This document shows positions 1 through 7,496 of a stretch of DNA of 64,000 nt, piece after piece. The notes under the pieces are model-generated. The model was not told the DNA's origin, did not search any database, and saw only the letters and a list, made by a program, of their open reading frames with translations. The translations under genes and the position numbers were made by a program. The stretch lies in contig JADLHU010000162.1 of the NCBI GenBank assembly GCA_020848655.1, positions 62,001-126,000 of the forward strand, given 5' to 3'. Every line of letters begins with the position of its first letter. Position 1 is the stretch's first letter. This stretch comes from Novosphingobium sp. Lineage in GTDB: Bacteria > Pseudomonadota > Alphaproteobacteria > Sphingomonadales > Sphingomonadaceae.

Positions 1-361
1 GCAGTGACATGACGAAGCCCGGCGTGCAGAAGCCGCATTGCGACGCCCCGTTCGCGGCCATCGTCGCCTGTAGCGGCGTGGGCGTGCCGCTGCGGGACAG
101 GCTTTCCACGGTCATCAGCGCGCGGCCGTGCAGCATCGGCAGGAACTGGATGCAGGCGTTGACCGCGCGCCATGCCACGCCATCGCCGGCCAGTTCGCCC
201 ACCAGCACGGTGCAGGCGCCGCAATCGCCCTCGGCGCAGCCTTCCTTTGTGCCGGTGCGGCCAAGGCGCGTGCGCAAGTGATCGAGCAGCGTACCCGTGG
301 GATCGGCATCGGCGATCTCGATCACCGCGCCGTCGAGCAGGAAGCGGACAGGATCTGTCAT
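1..361 (-). CDS. xdhA: Xanthine dehydrogenase small subunit, N-terminal part (cut by window edge)
   Basis: Only the first 120 codons are in the window; the gene runs off the left edge, so the ORF track does not list it. The start is the ATG at 361, giving MTDPVRFLLDG. The protein shows a plant-type 2Fe-2S motif (GCAEGDCGACTVLVGE, about residues 40-55) and then the first half of the second 2Fe-2S motif (QCGFCTPGF, about residue 110), the signature of the iron-sulfur domain of xanthine dehydrogenases. In the family this subunit passes electrons from the molybdenum subunit that oxidises hypoxanthine and xanthine to urate. It begins one base after the uraH stop codon, as the last visible gene of the purine operon. 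FAD and molybdenum subunit genes are not visible. Confidence 0.9.
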   Translation of the reverse strand, partial: MTDPVRFLLDGAVIEIADADPTGTLLDHLRTRLGRTGTKEGCAEGDCGACTVLVGELAGDGVAWRAVNACIQFLPMLHGRALMTVESLSRSGTPTPLQATMAANGASQCGFCTPGFVMSL

Positions 362-362
362 C

Positions 363-692
363 TCAGCTTCCCCGATAGGTCGAATAGGAAAAGGGCGAGA
401 CGAGCAGCGGCACGTGATAGTGCGCATCGGCCTCGGCCACGCCGAAATCGATGCCGATCACGTCAAGGAAGGGCGGCTCGGGCAGCACCACGCCGCGCGC
501 GCGAAACCAGGCGGCTATGGAAAATTCCAGCCGATAGGCGCCTGGGGCGATCGCGGGCAGATCGCGGCAGCGGCCATCGGCATCGGTCCGGCCGGCGAAT
601 AGCACCGCGCCATCTGACAGCAGCCGCACCGCCACCCCGGCGGCGGGGCAGCCGTGCATGGTATCGAGAACGTGCGTGGAAAGGCTGGTCAT
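363..692 (-). CDS. uraH: 5-hydroxyisourate hydrolase (transthyretin-like)
   Basis: Hydrolyses 5-hydroxyisourate to OHCU, the step after urate oxidation. The 109-residue protein has the family N-terminal motif LSTHVLDTMHGCPA and ends in the diagnostic YRGS tetrapeptide; HYHVPLLVSPFSYSTYRGS matches the active-site C-terminus of transthyretin-related hydrolases. The ORF track starts at 722, but the ATG at 692 overlaps the stop of the upstream FAD gene as ATGA and gives the normal family length, so I use it. Cytoplasmic, no signal peptide. It lies between the FAD oxidoreductase and xdhA and is almost certainly cotranscribed with them. Confidence 0.95.
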   Translation of the reverse strand: MTSLSTHVLDTMHGCPAAGVAVRLLSDGAVLFAGRTDADGRCRDLPAIAPGAYRLEFSIAAWFRARGVVLPEPPFLDVIGIDFGVAEADAHYHVPLLVSPFSYSTYRGS

Positions 693-2113
693 GCCGCCGC
701 ATTCTCCTCTCGCGGTGGCCATTCGCCAAGGAATTCCGGCTCGTCATAGGCGATCAGATCGGCGACCAGCACGTCGCGATCATCGAGGAACAACTGGTCG
801 GCCACGCCCCGCACTAGTCGGGGCAGCGCGTTCTTCAGGCCTGACAGCGCCGATGCCGAAAGCCCCAGGCTGATCAGCGCCGAATAGTTGAACGCGAACA
901 ATCCGTGCAGCGCGGCGGCATCGGCCGGATCGCGCGGCAGCAGTTCGAAGCCGGGACCGAGATAGGGATGCGCGTCGATCAGCGCATTGGCCTGTCCGGC
1001 GGGCGGTGCATGGCGATCGGCCCAGCGCGCGATGCGATCCGCCACCAGCCGCAGTTCGGGGCGCAGGCCGGGATCGCTGACCAGCCCGGTCGACAGCACC
1101 AGGAAATCGAAGCGGTGCGGGCCTTGCGGTGTCGTCACCACCGCGCCGTCCCCATCGGGCGAAACCGAAAGCCATGGCGCGCCCAGATGCAGCGCGAAGC
1201 CCGGCCAGGCCGCCGCGCGCGCGAAGGTGTCGTTCGTGGGCGGCTGGTTGTGCCCCAGGAACGCGGCCATGACCGCATACTTGGTAGCATCGTCGAGCGC
1301 GGGATAGCGGCCGGTGAAGCCCACGCGCTCCATGAAGCGGATCGGATTGATGCGCGGCAGCGCCTTGCGTCGCAGGAACACATGGACTTCGGCCACGCCG
1401 GCGCCGAGCGCGCAGTTGGCATTGTCGAACGCCGAAGCGCCGCCGCCCAGCATGCCGATGCGCTTGCCGGCCAGCGCGGCATAGTCGATCGCCTCGCTGG
1501 TGTGGGCATAGCGCGTGCGCGGCAGGGCCTTGGCGATCATCGGCGGCACGTGCCATTCGCCGCCGCCCTGGATACCGGTGGCCAGCACCACCTTGCGCGC
1601 CAGCAGTGTTTCGCCGCCAGCCAGGTGCAGGCGATGCAGGCCATTGTCCAGCGGCTCTATCAGGTCCAGCCTGGCCTCGTTGCGCACCGGCAGGGCCAGC
1701 ACGCGGCGATACCAGCGCAAATAGTCCATCCAGTCGCCGCGCAGGATCTTGTCCACCGCATCCCAGCTATCCGGCCCGTGCTGCGCCTCCCACCAGGCGC
1801 GATAGGTCAGCGCGGGCAGGCCGAAATCGATGGGGGTCAGGTCCTTGGGCGTGCGCAGCGTGATCATCCGCGCATAGGTTTCCCACGGACCTTCGTAGCC
1901 GGCCGGATTCTCGTCGATGATCAGGATGTTGGACACGCGTTCGCGCAGCAGGCCGAAGGCGGTGGCCAGCCCGCTCTGCCCGCCGCCGACGATGACGACA
2001 TCGTGCACATGCTCGCCGCCGGCAGCGCGCGGCCGGGTCCAGTCCGCACCGCCGTGGCCGGTCAGCACAAGCTGGCGGGAAAGGTCCTGTTCGAGTGCGT
2101 CCAGCCCGTTCAC
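689..2113 (-). CDS. FAD/NAD(P)-dependent oxidoreductase, candidate urate hydroxylase
   Basis: A 474-residue flavoprotein. A Rossmann dinucleotide motif (VVIVGGGQSGLA, about residues 39-50) binds FAD, a second glycine-rich motif (GMLGGGASAFD) near residue 220 probably binds NAD(P)H, and LVLSTGL occurs near residue 340. The architecture resembles flavin monooxygenases of the FMO/BVMO type rather than the HpxO type. The start is a GTG at 2113 overlapping the uraD stop as GTGA. The gene sits between uraD and uraH, so catalysis of the missing urate to 5-hydroxyisourate step is inferred from position. A flavoprotein urate hydroxylase unrelated to HpxO, called HpyO, has been described from Xanthomonas; whether this is an orthologue needs alignment. 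Confidence 0.75.
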   Translation of the reverse strand: MNGLDALEQDLSRQLVLTGHGGADWTRPRAAGGEHVHDVVIVGGGQSGLATAFGLLRERVSNILIIDENPAGYEGPWETYARMITLRTPKDLTPIDFGLPALTYRAWWEAQHGPDSWDAVDKILRGDWMDYLRWYRRVLALPVRNEARLDLIEPLDNGLHRLHLAGGETLLARKVVLATGIQGGGEWHVPPMIAKALPRTRYAHTSEAIDYAALAGKRIGMLGGGASAFDNANCALGAGVAEVHVFLRRKALPRINPIRFMERVGFTGRYPALDDATKYAVMAAFLGHNQPPTNDTFARAAAWPGFALHLGAPWLSVSPDGDGAVVTTPQGPHRFDFLVLSTGLVSDPGLRPELRLVADRIARWADRHAPPAGQANALIDAHPYLGPGFELLPRDPADAAALHGLFAFNYSALISLGLSASALSGLKNALPRLVRGVADQLFLDDRDVLVADLIAYDEPEFLGEWPPREENAAA

Positions 2114-2601
2114 AGCACGTCCTCCAGCCGCAGCTTCACGATCTTGCCCACTTCGGTCAGCGCGGTGGCGAGTTCGCCCGTGCGGTCATGGCCCAGCCGC
2201 TGCTCCATCGCGGCCAGGATGCCGGCCTTGTCGGTCAGCCGCACGCAGATCACGAAAGGAAAGCCGAAGCGCGCGCGATAGGCAGCGTTCAGCGCGTGGA
2301 AGCGTTCGAATTCCGCCTCGGTCAGCCGGTCCAGCCCGGCAGAGGCCTGCTCGGCGGTGGATTCGGCGGTCAGCGTGCGGTCGATCGCGGCCTTGCCGGC
2401 CAGTTCCGGGTGCGCGCGGACCAGCGCCAGTTGCTCGTCCTCGCTGGCGTCGGCCACGACCTGCATCAGCCCGGCATGAAGATCGGCGAAGGGGCGGCGC
2501 GCGGCGGCGCGCTCCACCACCCAGGGGCTGTGTTCGAACAGGAAGCCGAAGCGGGCGACGAAGGCTTCGTCGGTAAGGTCCATGGTCGTGTCCTGGGTCA
2601 T
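2110..2601 (-). CDS. uraD: OHCU decarboxylase
   Basis: 2-oxo-4-hydroxy-4-carboxy-5-ureidoimidazoline decarboxylase, which yields S-allantoin. The 163-residue product carries family motifs RAHPELAGK (catalytic-region His and Glu), AEQASAGLD, NAAYRARFGFPFVIC and the C-terminal EVGKIVKLRLEDVL. The track ORF begins at 2655, but the ATG at 2601 (MTQDTTMDLTDEAF) overlaps the upstream puuE stop as ATGA and gives the usual length; an internal ATG at 2583 is also possible. It is coupled at its 3' end to the flavoprotein gene by a GTGA overlap. Confidence 0.95.
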   Translation of the reverse strand: MTQDTTMDLTDEAFVARFGFLFEHSPWVVERAAARRPFADLHAGLMQVVADASEDEQLALVRAHPELAGKAAIDRTLTAESTAEQASAGLDRLTEAEFERFHALNAAYRARFGFPFVICVRLTDKAGILAAMEQRLGHDRTGELATALTEVGKIVKLRLEDVL

Positions 2602-3476
2602 GCCGGGTGGGTTTCCAGCCAGTGGCGCGCGATATCGCAGCGCCGCGCGATCCATGCATCGGGATGGGCCAGCACGTGATCGAGGAACTTGGCCACCGCC
2701 AGCGCGCGGCCGGGCTTGCCGGCGATGCGTCCGTGCAGCCCTATGGACATCATCCGTCCGCCTTCCGCATAGAGCATGTCAAAGCTGTCGCGCAGGTAGC
2801 GGAAGAACTGCGCCGGTTCGGTGAAGCCGTTGAGCGCGACGAACTTCATGTCGTTGGCGTCGAGCGAATAGGGCACGATGAGCTGCGCGGCCCCATGCTG
2901 CCGGTCGTAATAGGGCAGGTCGTCGGCATAGCTGTCGGCGTCGTAGAGGAAACCGCCTTCCTCGGCCACGATCCGTGCGGTGTTGGGGCTGGTGCGGCCC
3001 TGATACCAGCCGAGCGGACGTTCGCCGGTGACCTGCGTGTGCAGCCGGATCGCTTCGGCGATGTGCGCGCGCTCCACCGCTTCGGGCACCGACTGGTAAT
3101 CGATCCAGCGCAGTCCGTGGCTGGCGATTTCCCACTCCGCCGCCTGCATCGCGGCGACCGCTTCGGGATTGGTGGCGAGGGCCCGGGCCACGCCGAACAC
3201 CGTGACCGGGGCGGCGCGCGCGGTGAACAGGCGGTGGAGCCGCCAGAACCCGGCGCGGCTGCCGTATTCGTAAAGGCTTTCCATCGCCATGGCGCGCGCG
3301 GGATGGCTTTGCGCGCCGACCATTTCGGAAAGGAACGCCTCGGACATATCGTCGCCCAGTTCGACGCTGCGTTCCGCGCCTTCCTCGTAGTTGATGACGA
3401 ACTGCACCGCGATGCGCGCGTTGCCCGGCCAGTGCGGATCGGGCGGGCTGGCCCCGTAGCCGACGAGATCGCGCAT
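2598..3476 (-). CDS. puuE: Allantoinase, polysaccharide-deacetylase type
   Basis: Cofactor-independent allantoinase of the PuuE family, converting allantoin to allantoate. The 292 residues have the NodB-like deacetylase fold features of this family: VQFVINYEEGAERS near the N-terminus, IASHGLRWIDYQSV near residue 115 and GWYQGRTSPNTARIVAEEGG followed by YDADSYADDLPYY. It is not the metal-dependent cyclic-amidohydrolase AllB. The start overlaps the allC stop as TGATG and the stop overlaps uraD as ATGA, so translation is probably coupled through the operon. Confidence 0.95.
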   Translation of the reverse strand: MRDLVGYGASPPDPHWPGNARIAVQFVINYEEGAERSVELGDDMSEAFLSEMVGAQSHPARAMAMESLYEYGSRAGFWRLHRLFTARAAPVTVFGVARALATNPEAVAAMQAAEWEIASHGLRWIDYQSVPEAVERAHIAEAIRLHTQVTGERPLGWYQGRTSPNTARIVAEEGGFLYDADSYADDLPYYDRQHGAAQLIVPYSLDANDMKFVALNGFTEPAQFFRYLRDSFDMLYAEGGRMMSIGLHGRIAGKPGRALAVAKFLDHVLAHPDAWIARRCDIARHWLETHPA

Positions 3477-4798
3477 CAGGCCGCCTCGCTTTCAGCAGCC
3501 AGGCCCTCGATGAAGTGCAGCATGGCCGCCAGCGCCAGTTCGACGTCGGCGGCGTGCACGTCTTCGGCGGGGTTGTGGCTGATCCCGCCGGTGCAGCGGA
3601 TGAACAGCATCGCGGTGGGCGCGAGCGCGGCCATGACCATGGCATCGTGCCCTGCGCCGCTGACCAGCCGGCGAGCGGGGGCGCCGGTGGCGGTGCGAAC
3701 GGCATCGGCCAGCCGCTCGGCCAGCGCGGGCGCGCAGGGACTGGCGGGCAGGACTTGCGTTTCCTCCACCGCCAGCGCGATGCCGCGCGCGGCGCCGATC
3801 GTGTCCAGCGCGGCAAGGATTTCAGCCGTTGCGCGATCTCGCACCATGTCGGCCCCGGCGCGCCCCTCGATGGTGAAATCGACGCGGCCGGGCACCACGT
3901 TGGTTGCCCCCGGCGCCACGCTCAGCCGGCCCACGGTGGCGACCAGATCGTCCGGCCCGGCGCGCGCGATGCGCTCCACCGCCAGCACCGCTTCGGCGGC
4001 GGCGGCCAGCGCATCGCGGCGCAGCGTCATGGCGCTGGTGCCGGCGTGGCCGGGCGTGCCGGTGAAGGTTACGGCCAGCCGCCGCTGCCCGGCGATGGCG
4101 GTGACGACGCCCAGCGCCAGCCCTTCGGCTTCAAGCACCGGGCCTTGTTCGATATGCGCTTCCAGATAGGCGAACGCGCTGCCGGTGGGATACCGCGCCG
4201 AAAGGAATGTGCCGGCATCGCGGCCGAAACCGGCCAGCGCCTCGGCCAGCGTCACGCCGTCGCCATCGGCGATGGCCAGATCGGCGGGATCGAGCGTGCC
4301 GGCCACCGCGCGGCTGGTCAGCATCGATGCGGGAAAGCGCGATCCTTCCTCGTCCCCGAAGGCGATCACATCGATCGGGAACGGCAGGCGGCGGCCCTGG
4401 AGATGCAGCGCGGCGGCGCATTCGATGCCCAGCATCACGCCCAGCGGCCCGTCGAACGCGCCGGCATCGCGCACGCTGTCGATATGGCTGCCGATCAGCA
4501 GCGCCGGGCGATCGCTGGCGCCGGAATAGCGCCCGATCAGGTTGCCGGCGGCATCGATGCGTGGCTCCATGCCGGCCTGCGCCATCCATTCGGCAATCTG
4601 GCGGCAGGCTTCGGCATGGGCTGGGGTCAGGTAGGCGCGGGTGAGGCCGTTCGGGTCGGCGCTGAACGGCGGGCGGGTGAGCAGGCGGCACCGCTCCACC
4701 GCGCGCGTGCCGCCACTGGCGCTACGCACGGTCAGGTCGGGCCGGGCCAGATCGGGGTGGGCCAAGTCGGGGCCGGAAGGAGCCATGGTCACGCTCAT
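3476..4798 (-). CDS. allC: Allantoate amidohydrolase, M20 family
   Basis: A binuclear-metal amidohydrolase of the AllC/HyuC group, predicted to split allantoate to ureidoglycine/ureidoglycolate, CO2 and ammonia. Metal-ligand motifs are all present: GSHIDSV, AGAFDGPLG, GDEEGSRF, EAHIEQGP and GISHNPAED, plus the lid-domain motif GHAGTSAMTLRRD. The track ORF starts at 4816; the ATG at 4798 overlaps the permease stop as ATGA and gives 440 residues. An internal ATG at 4786 is also possible. Its place directly before puuE supports allantoate over N-carbamoyl amino acids as substrate. No ureidoglycolate lyase is visible here. Confidence 0.92.
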   Translation of the reverse strand: MSVTMAPSGPDLAHPDLARPDLTVRSASGGTRAVERCRLLTRPPFSADPNGLTRAYLTPAHAEACRQIAEWMAQAGMEPRIDAAGNLIGRYSGASDRPALLIGSHIDSVRDAGAFDGPLGVMLGIECAAALHLQGRRLPFPIDVIAFGDEEGSRFPASMLTSRAVAGTLDPADLAIADGDGVTLAEALAGFGRDAGTFLSARYPTGSAFAYLEAHIEQGPVLEAEGLALGVVTAIAGQRRLAVTFTGTPGHAGTSAMTLRRDALAAAAEAVLAVERIARAGPDDLVATVGRLSVAPGATNVVPGRVDFTIEGRAGADMVRDRATAEILAALDTIGAARGIALAVEETQVLPASPCAPALAERLADAVRTATGAPARRLVSGAGHDAMVMAALAPTAMLFIRCTGGISHNPAEDVHAADVELALAAMLHFIEGLAAESEAA

Positions 4799-6138
4799 CC
4801 CCCGGCGGAAAGCCACGCGAAGCGCAGCACGAACAGCGCCGCCAGCACGATCAGCAGCCAGTCCTTGCGCCCCAACTGGCCGCGCAGCGCCTTGAGCAGG
4901 GCATGCGCGGTGATGCCGAAGGCGAGGCCGTTGGCGATCGAGAATGTCAGCGGGATCATGGCGACGGTGAGGAAGGCCGGGATCGCCGCCAGCGGATCGT
5001 CCCAGGCGATTTCGGCCAGCGGCAGCAGCATCAGCCCGCCCACGATGATCAGCGCCGGCGCCGTCGCTGCCAGGGGTACAAGCTGGGCATAAGGCGCCAC
5101 AAACATGGTCAAGAGGAACAGAACCCCGGTCACCACCGCCGTCAACCCGGTGCGACCGCCGGCCTGCACCCCGGCGGCGCTTTCGACGTAGCTGGTGACG
5201 GTGCTGGTCCCCGCCAGCGAGCCGACCATGGTGGCGGTGGCATCGGCGACGAGGATGCGGTTGAGGCGCGGGATGCGTCCGTCCGGCCCGATCAGCCCGG
5301 CGCGCTTGGTGACGGCCACGAGCGTGCCGATGTTGTCGAACAGGTCGACGAACAGGAACACGAAGAGGATTTCCAGCAAGCCCAGCCCGTGGCTGCCCGA
5401 CAGGCCGAACACGCCGGCCAGGTCGAGCTGGAACACCGTCGCGGTCATGGTTTCGAACGAATAGGGTTCGGGCTTGAATTCAACCTGGCCAAGCAGCCAG
5501 CCGAGCAGGGTGGTGGCGACGATGCCGATCAGCATTGCCCCGCGCACGTTCCACACGCTGAGCGCGGCGATCACCGCTAGCCCGAACAGGGCCAGCGCCG
5601 CGCCGGGGGCGTGGAGATCGCCCAGGGCCACCAGCGTGGCCGGATTGCCGACGATGATGCCGGCGTTCTTCAGTCCGATGAAGCCGATGAACAGGCCGAT
5701 GCCGCCGGCCACCGCCGCGAACAGATAGGCGGGGATCGCCGAGACGATAAGCTGGCGAACGCCGGTCAGCGTCAGGATCAGGAAGGCGACGCCCGATATG
5801 AACACGCAGCCCAGCGCGACGGGCCAGGGGACGCCCATCTGCTGGACCACGGTGAAGCTGAAATAGGCGTTCAGCCCCATGCCCGGCGCCAGCGCCAGCG
5901 GCACGTTGGCATAGAACCCCATGAGGATCGAGGCGAAGGCGGCGGCAAAGCACGTGGCGGCGGCCACGGCGGCCACCGGCATCCCCGCCTGGCCCAGAAT
6001 CGCCGGGTTGACGAGGACGATATAGGCCATGGTCAGGAAAGTGGTGGTGCCGGCCAGCACTTCGCGCCCGGCGGTGCTGCCGCGTTCCGAAACGCCGAAC
6101 CAGCGTTCCAGCGCGGGACCGATCGTGGAGCCGTTCAT
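4795..6138 (-). CDS. NCS2-family purine permease (AzgA/PbuG type)
   Basis: A 447-residue inner-membrane protein with about 12-14 hydrophobic segments. It matches the adenine/guanine/hypoxanthine branch of the NCS2 family: TFLTMAYIVLVNPAILGQAG near the N-terminus, LAPGMGLNAYFSFTVV and FLFVDLFDNIGTLVAVTKRAG in the substrate-binding region. It is predicted to import purine bases by proton symport. It is the first gene of the minus-strand catabolic operon, with its start 250 bp from the divergent nucleoside permease gene. Exact substrate preference cannot be read from sequence. Confidence 0.9.
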   Translation of the reverse strand: MNGSTIGPALERWFGVSERGSTAGREVLAGTTTFLTMAYIVLVNPAILGQAGMPVAAVAAATCFAAAFASILMGFYANVPLALAPGMGLNAYFSFTVVQQMGVPWPVALGCVFISGVAFLILTLTGVRQLIVSAIPAYLFAAVAGGIGLFIGFIGLKNAGIIVGNPATLVALGDLHAPGAALALFGLAVIAALSVWNVRGAMLIGIVATTLLGWLLGQVEFKPEPYSFETMTATVFQLDLAGVFGLSGSHGLGLLEILFVFLFVDLFDNIGTLVAVTKRAGLIGPDGRIPRLNRILVADATATMVGSLAGTSTVTSYVESAAGVQAGGRTGLTAVVTGVLFLLTMFVAPYAQLVPLAATAPALIIVGGLMLLPLAEIAWDDPLAAIPAFLTVAMIPLTFSIANGLAFGITAHALLKALRGQLGRKDWLLIVLAALFVLRFAWLSAGG

Positions 6139-6247
6139 CGGTGGCCCCCGTCACGCTGGTTCGTGCCTGTCTGCGATCCGGTCTGGCTGGTCATGGCTAC
6201 CCCTTCGTATCCGATCATGCGGAGAAAGCAGCGCGCAATCCAACGCT

Positions 6248-6312
6248 TTGATTGGAATACTGTGTTGCAAAAAATAGGGTGTCTTGTGCGAAAGTGTAGC
6301 TCTCTTGAGAGA
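6248..6312. promoter_or_regulatory. Divergent control region of the purine island, with inverted repeat
   Basis: The 249-bp gap between the two divergent purine operons contains an unusually AT-rich patch for this genome. TTGATT at 6248 is a possible -35 for the plus strand. A short inverted repeat TCTCT-TG-AGAGA lies at 6301-6312, about 75 bp before the plus-strand start, and could be an operator. No regulator gene is encoded in the island, so the controlling protein is unknown. Promoter positions are guesses. Confidence 0.35.
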
Positions 6313-6374
6313 TGGCGGGCGGGTGGTATGCTTTGATTCGCGAAACCGGACGGGCGAAACGAGGCGCATGTCCC

Positions 6375-6382
6375 AAAGGAGG
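6375..6382 (+). promoter_or_regulatory. Strong ribosome binding site deciding a TTG start
   Basis: AAAGGAGG ends 5 bases before TTG at 6388. The ATG at 6368 is out of frame with the reading frame, so this Shine-Dalgarno supports the rare TTG as the real start of the nucleoside permease gene. Confidence 0.75.
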
Positions 6383-6387
6383 CTCTC

Positions 6388-7494
6388 TTGGCCCGAAGTT
6401 GCTTGCCGTCCGTCCTGATGTTCCTGCTGGCCTGCACGCTGGCGCCGGTCCCGGCCGGGGCAAGGGCGCCGCGCCCGATCGAAATCCGGGCCGTGGTCAT
6501 CACCGCGTTCGAGATCGGCGATGATACCGGCGATACCCCCGGCGAATTGCAGCGCTGGGCCAGCACGATCCCGGCCACGCTGCCGTTCCCGGCCGGCGAT
6601 CGCGCGCTGCGCTATGATCCGGCGCGGCGGCTGGTGGTGGTCAGCACCGGCATTGGCACCAATCGCGCCGCGGTTTCGATCATGGCGCTGGGCACCGACC
6701 CGCGCTTCGACCTGACCCATGCCTATTGGCTGGTCGCGGCCATCGCCGGGATCGATCCGCGCGTCGGCGCGGTGGGATCGGCGGGCTGGATGGGCGATCT
6801 GGTCGATACCGACCACGGGTACGAGATCGACGCGCGCGAAGTGCCGGCGGGCTGGACCACGGGCATCTTCCCGCACGATCGCGCCGCGCCCTATCAGGCG
6901 CCGCGCGGCGATACGCGCTATAACCTGTTCCCGCTGAACAAGGGCCTGCGCGACTGGGCCTATGCGTTGACCCGCGACATGCCGCTGCCCGATGGACCCA
7001 TCCTGGCGCGGATGCGCAGCGGCTATCCGGGCTATCCGGCCGCGCAGTGCCTGCCCATGGTGATGACCGGCGACGAGGCGACGGGCCAGGGCTTCTGGCA
7101 CGGCGTGCTGCTGAACGAACATGTCGGCAAGTGGGTCGGCTACTGGACCGGGCGGCCCGGCACGTTCGTGATGACCGGCATGGAGGATACCGGCGTCGCC
7201 CATGCGCGGACCGCGCTGGGCAAGCTGGGTAAGGCCGATCCGCAGCGGCTGATGGTGCTGCGCACCGCCAGCAACTTCACCGTCCAGCCGCAGGGCAAGG
7301 ACGCCGCGCAAAGCCTTTCGGCCGAAGCGATGGAGCTTTCGGCGCTGCAGCCATCCGTCGATGCCGCGTTCCTGCTGGGATCGCGCGTGGTCGACGAGAT
7401 CGCCGGCAACTGGACGAAGTATCGCGCCGCCGTGCCGGCCGGGCCGCCCGCGCCGCCGGTAACGCCGGCCAGTTGCCCGGAACGGCAGCCCTGA
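6388..7494 (+). CDS. Exported purine nucleoside permease (NUP family)
   Basis: A 368-residue NUP-family protein. It starts at a TTG with a strong upstream AAAGGAGG. A signal peptide is clear (SVLMFLLACTLAPVPAGARA, cleavage near residue 26). The body has NUP features: IRAVVITAFEIGDDTGDTPGE, VVSTGIGTNRAA, YWLVAAIAGIDP and GSAGWMGDLVDTDHGYEID. Members are described as purine nucleoside transport proteins but resemble nucleoside phosphorylases in fold and carry no obvious membrane helices, so a periplasmic binding or phosphorolysis role is possible. It is the first gene of the plus-strand purine operon, followed after 2 bases by guanine deaminase. Confidence 0.88.
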   Translation: MARSCLPSVLMFLLACTLAPVPAGARAPRPIEIRAVVITAFEIGDDTGDTPGELQRWASTIPATLPFPAGDRALRYDPARRLVVVSTGIGTNRAAVSIMALGTDPRFDLTHAYWLVAAIAGIDPRVGAVGSAGWMGDLVDTDHGYEIDAREVPAGWTTGIFPHDRAAPYQAPRGDTRYNLFPLNKGLRDWAYALTRDMPLPDGPILARMRSGYPGYPAAQCLPMVMTGDEATGQGFWHGVLLNEHVGKWVGYWTGRPGTFVMTGMEDTGVAHARTALGKLGKADPQRLMVLRTASNFTVQPQGKDAAQSLSAEAMELSALQPSVDAAFLLGSRVVDEIAGNWTKYRAAVPAGPPAPPVTPASCPERQP

Positions 7495-7496
7495 CG

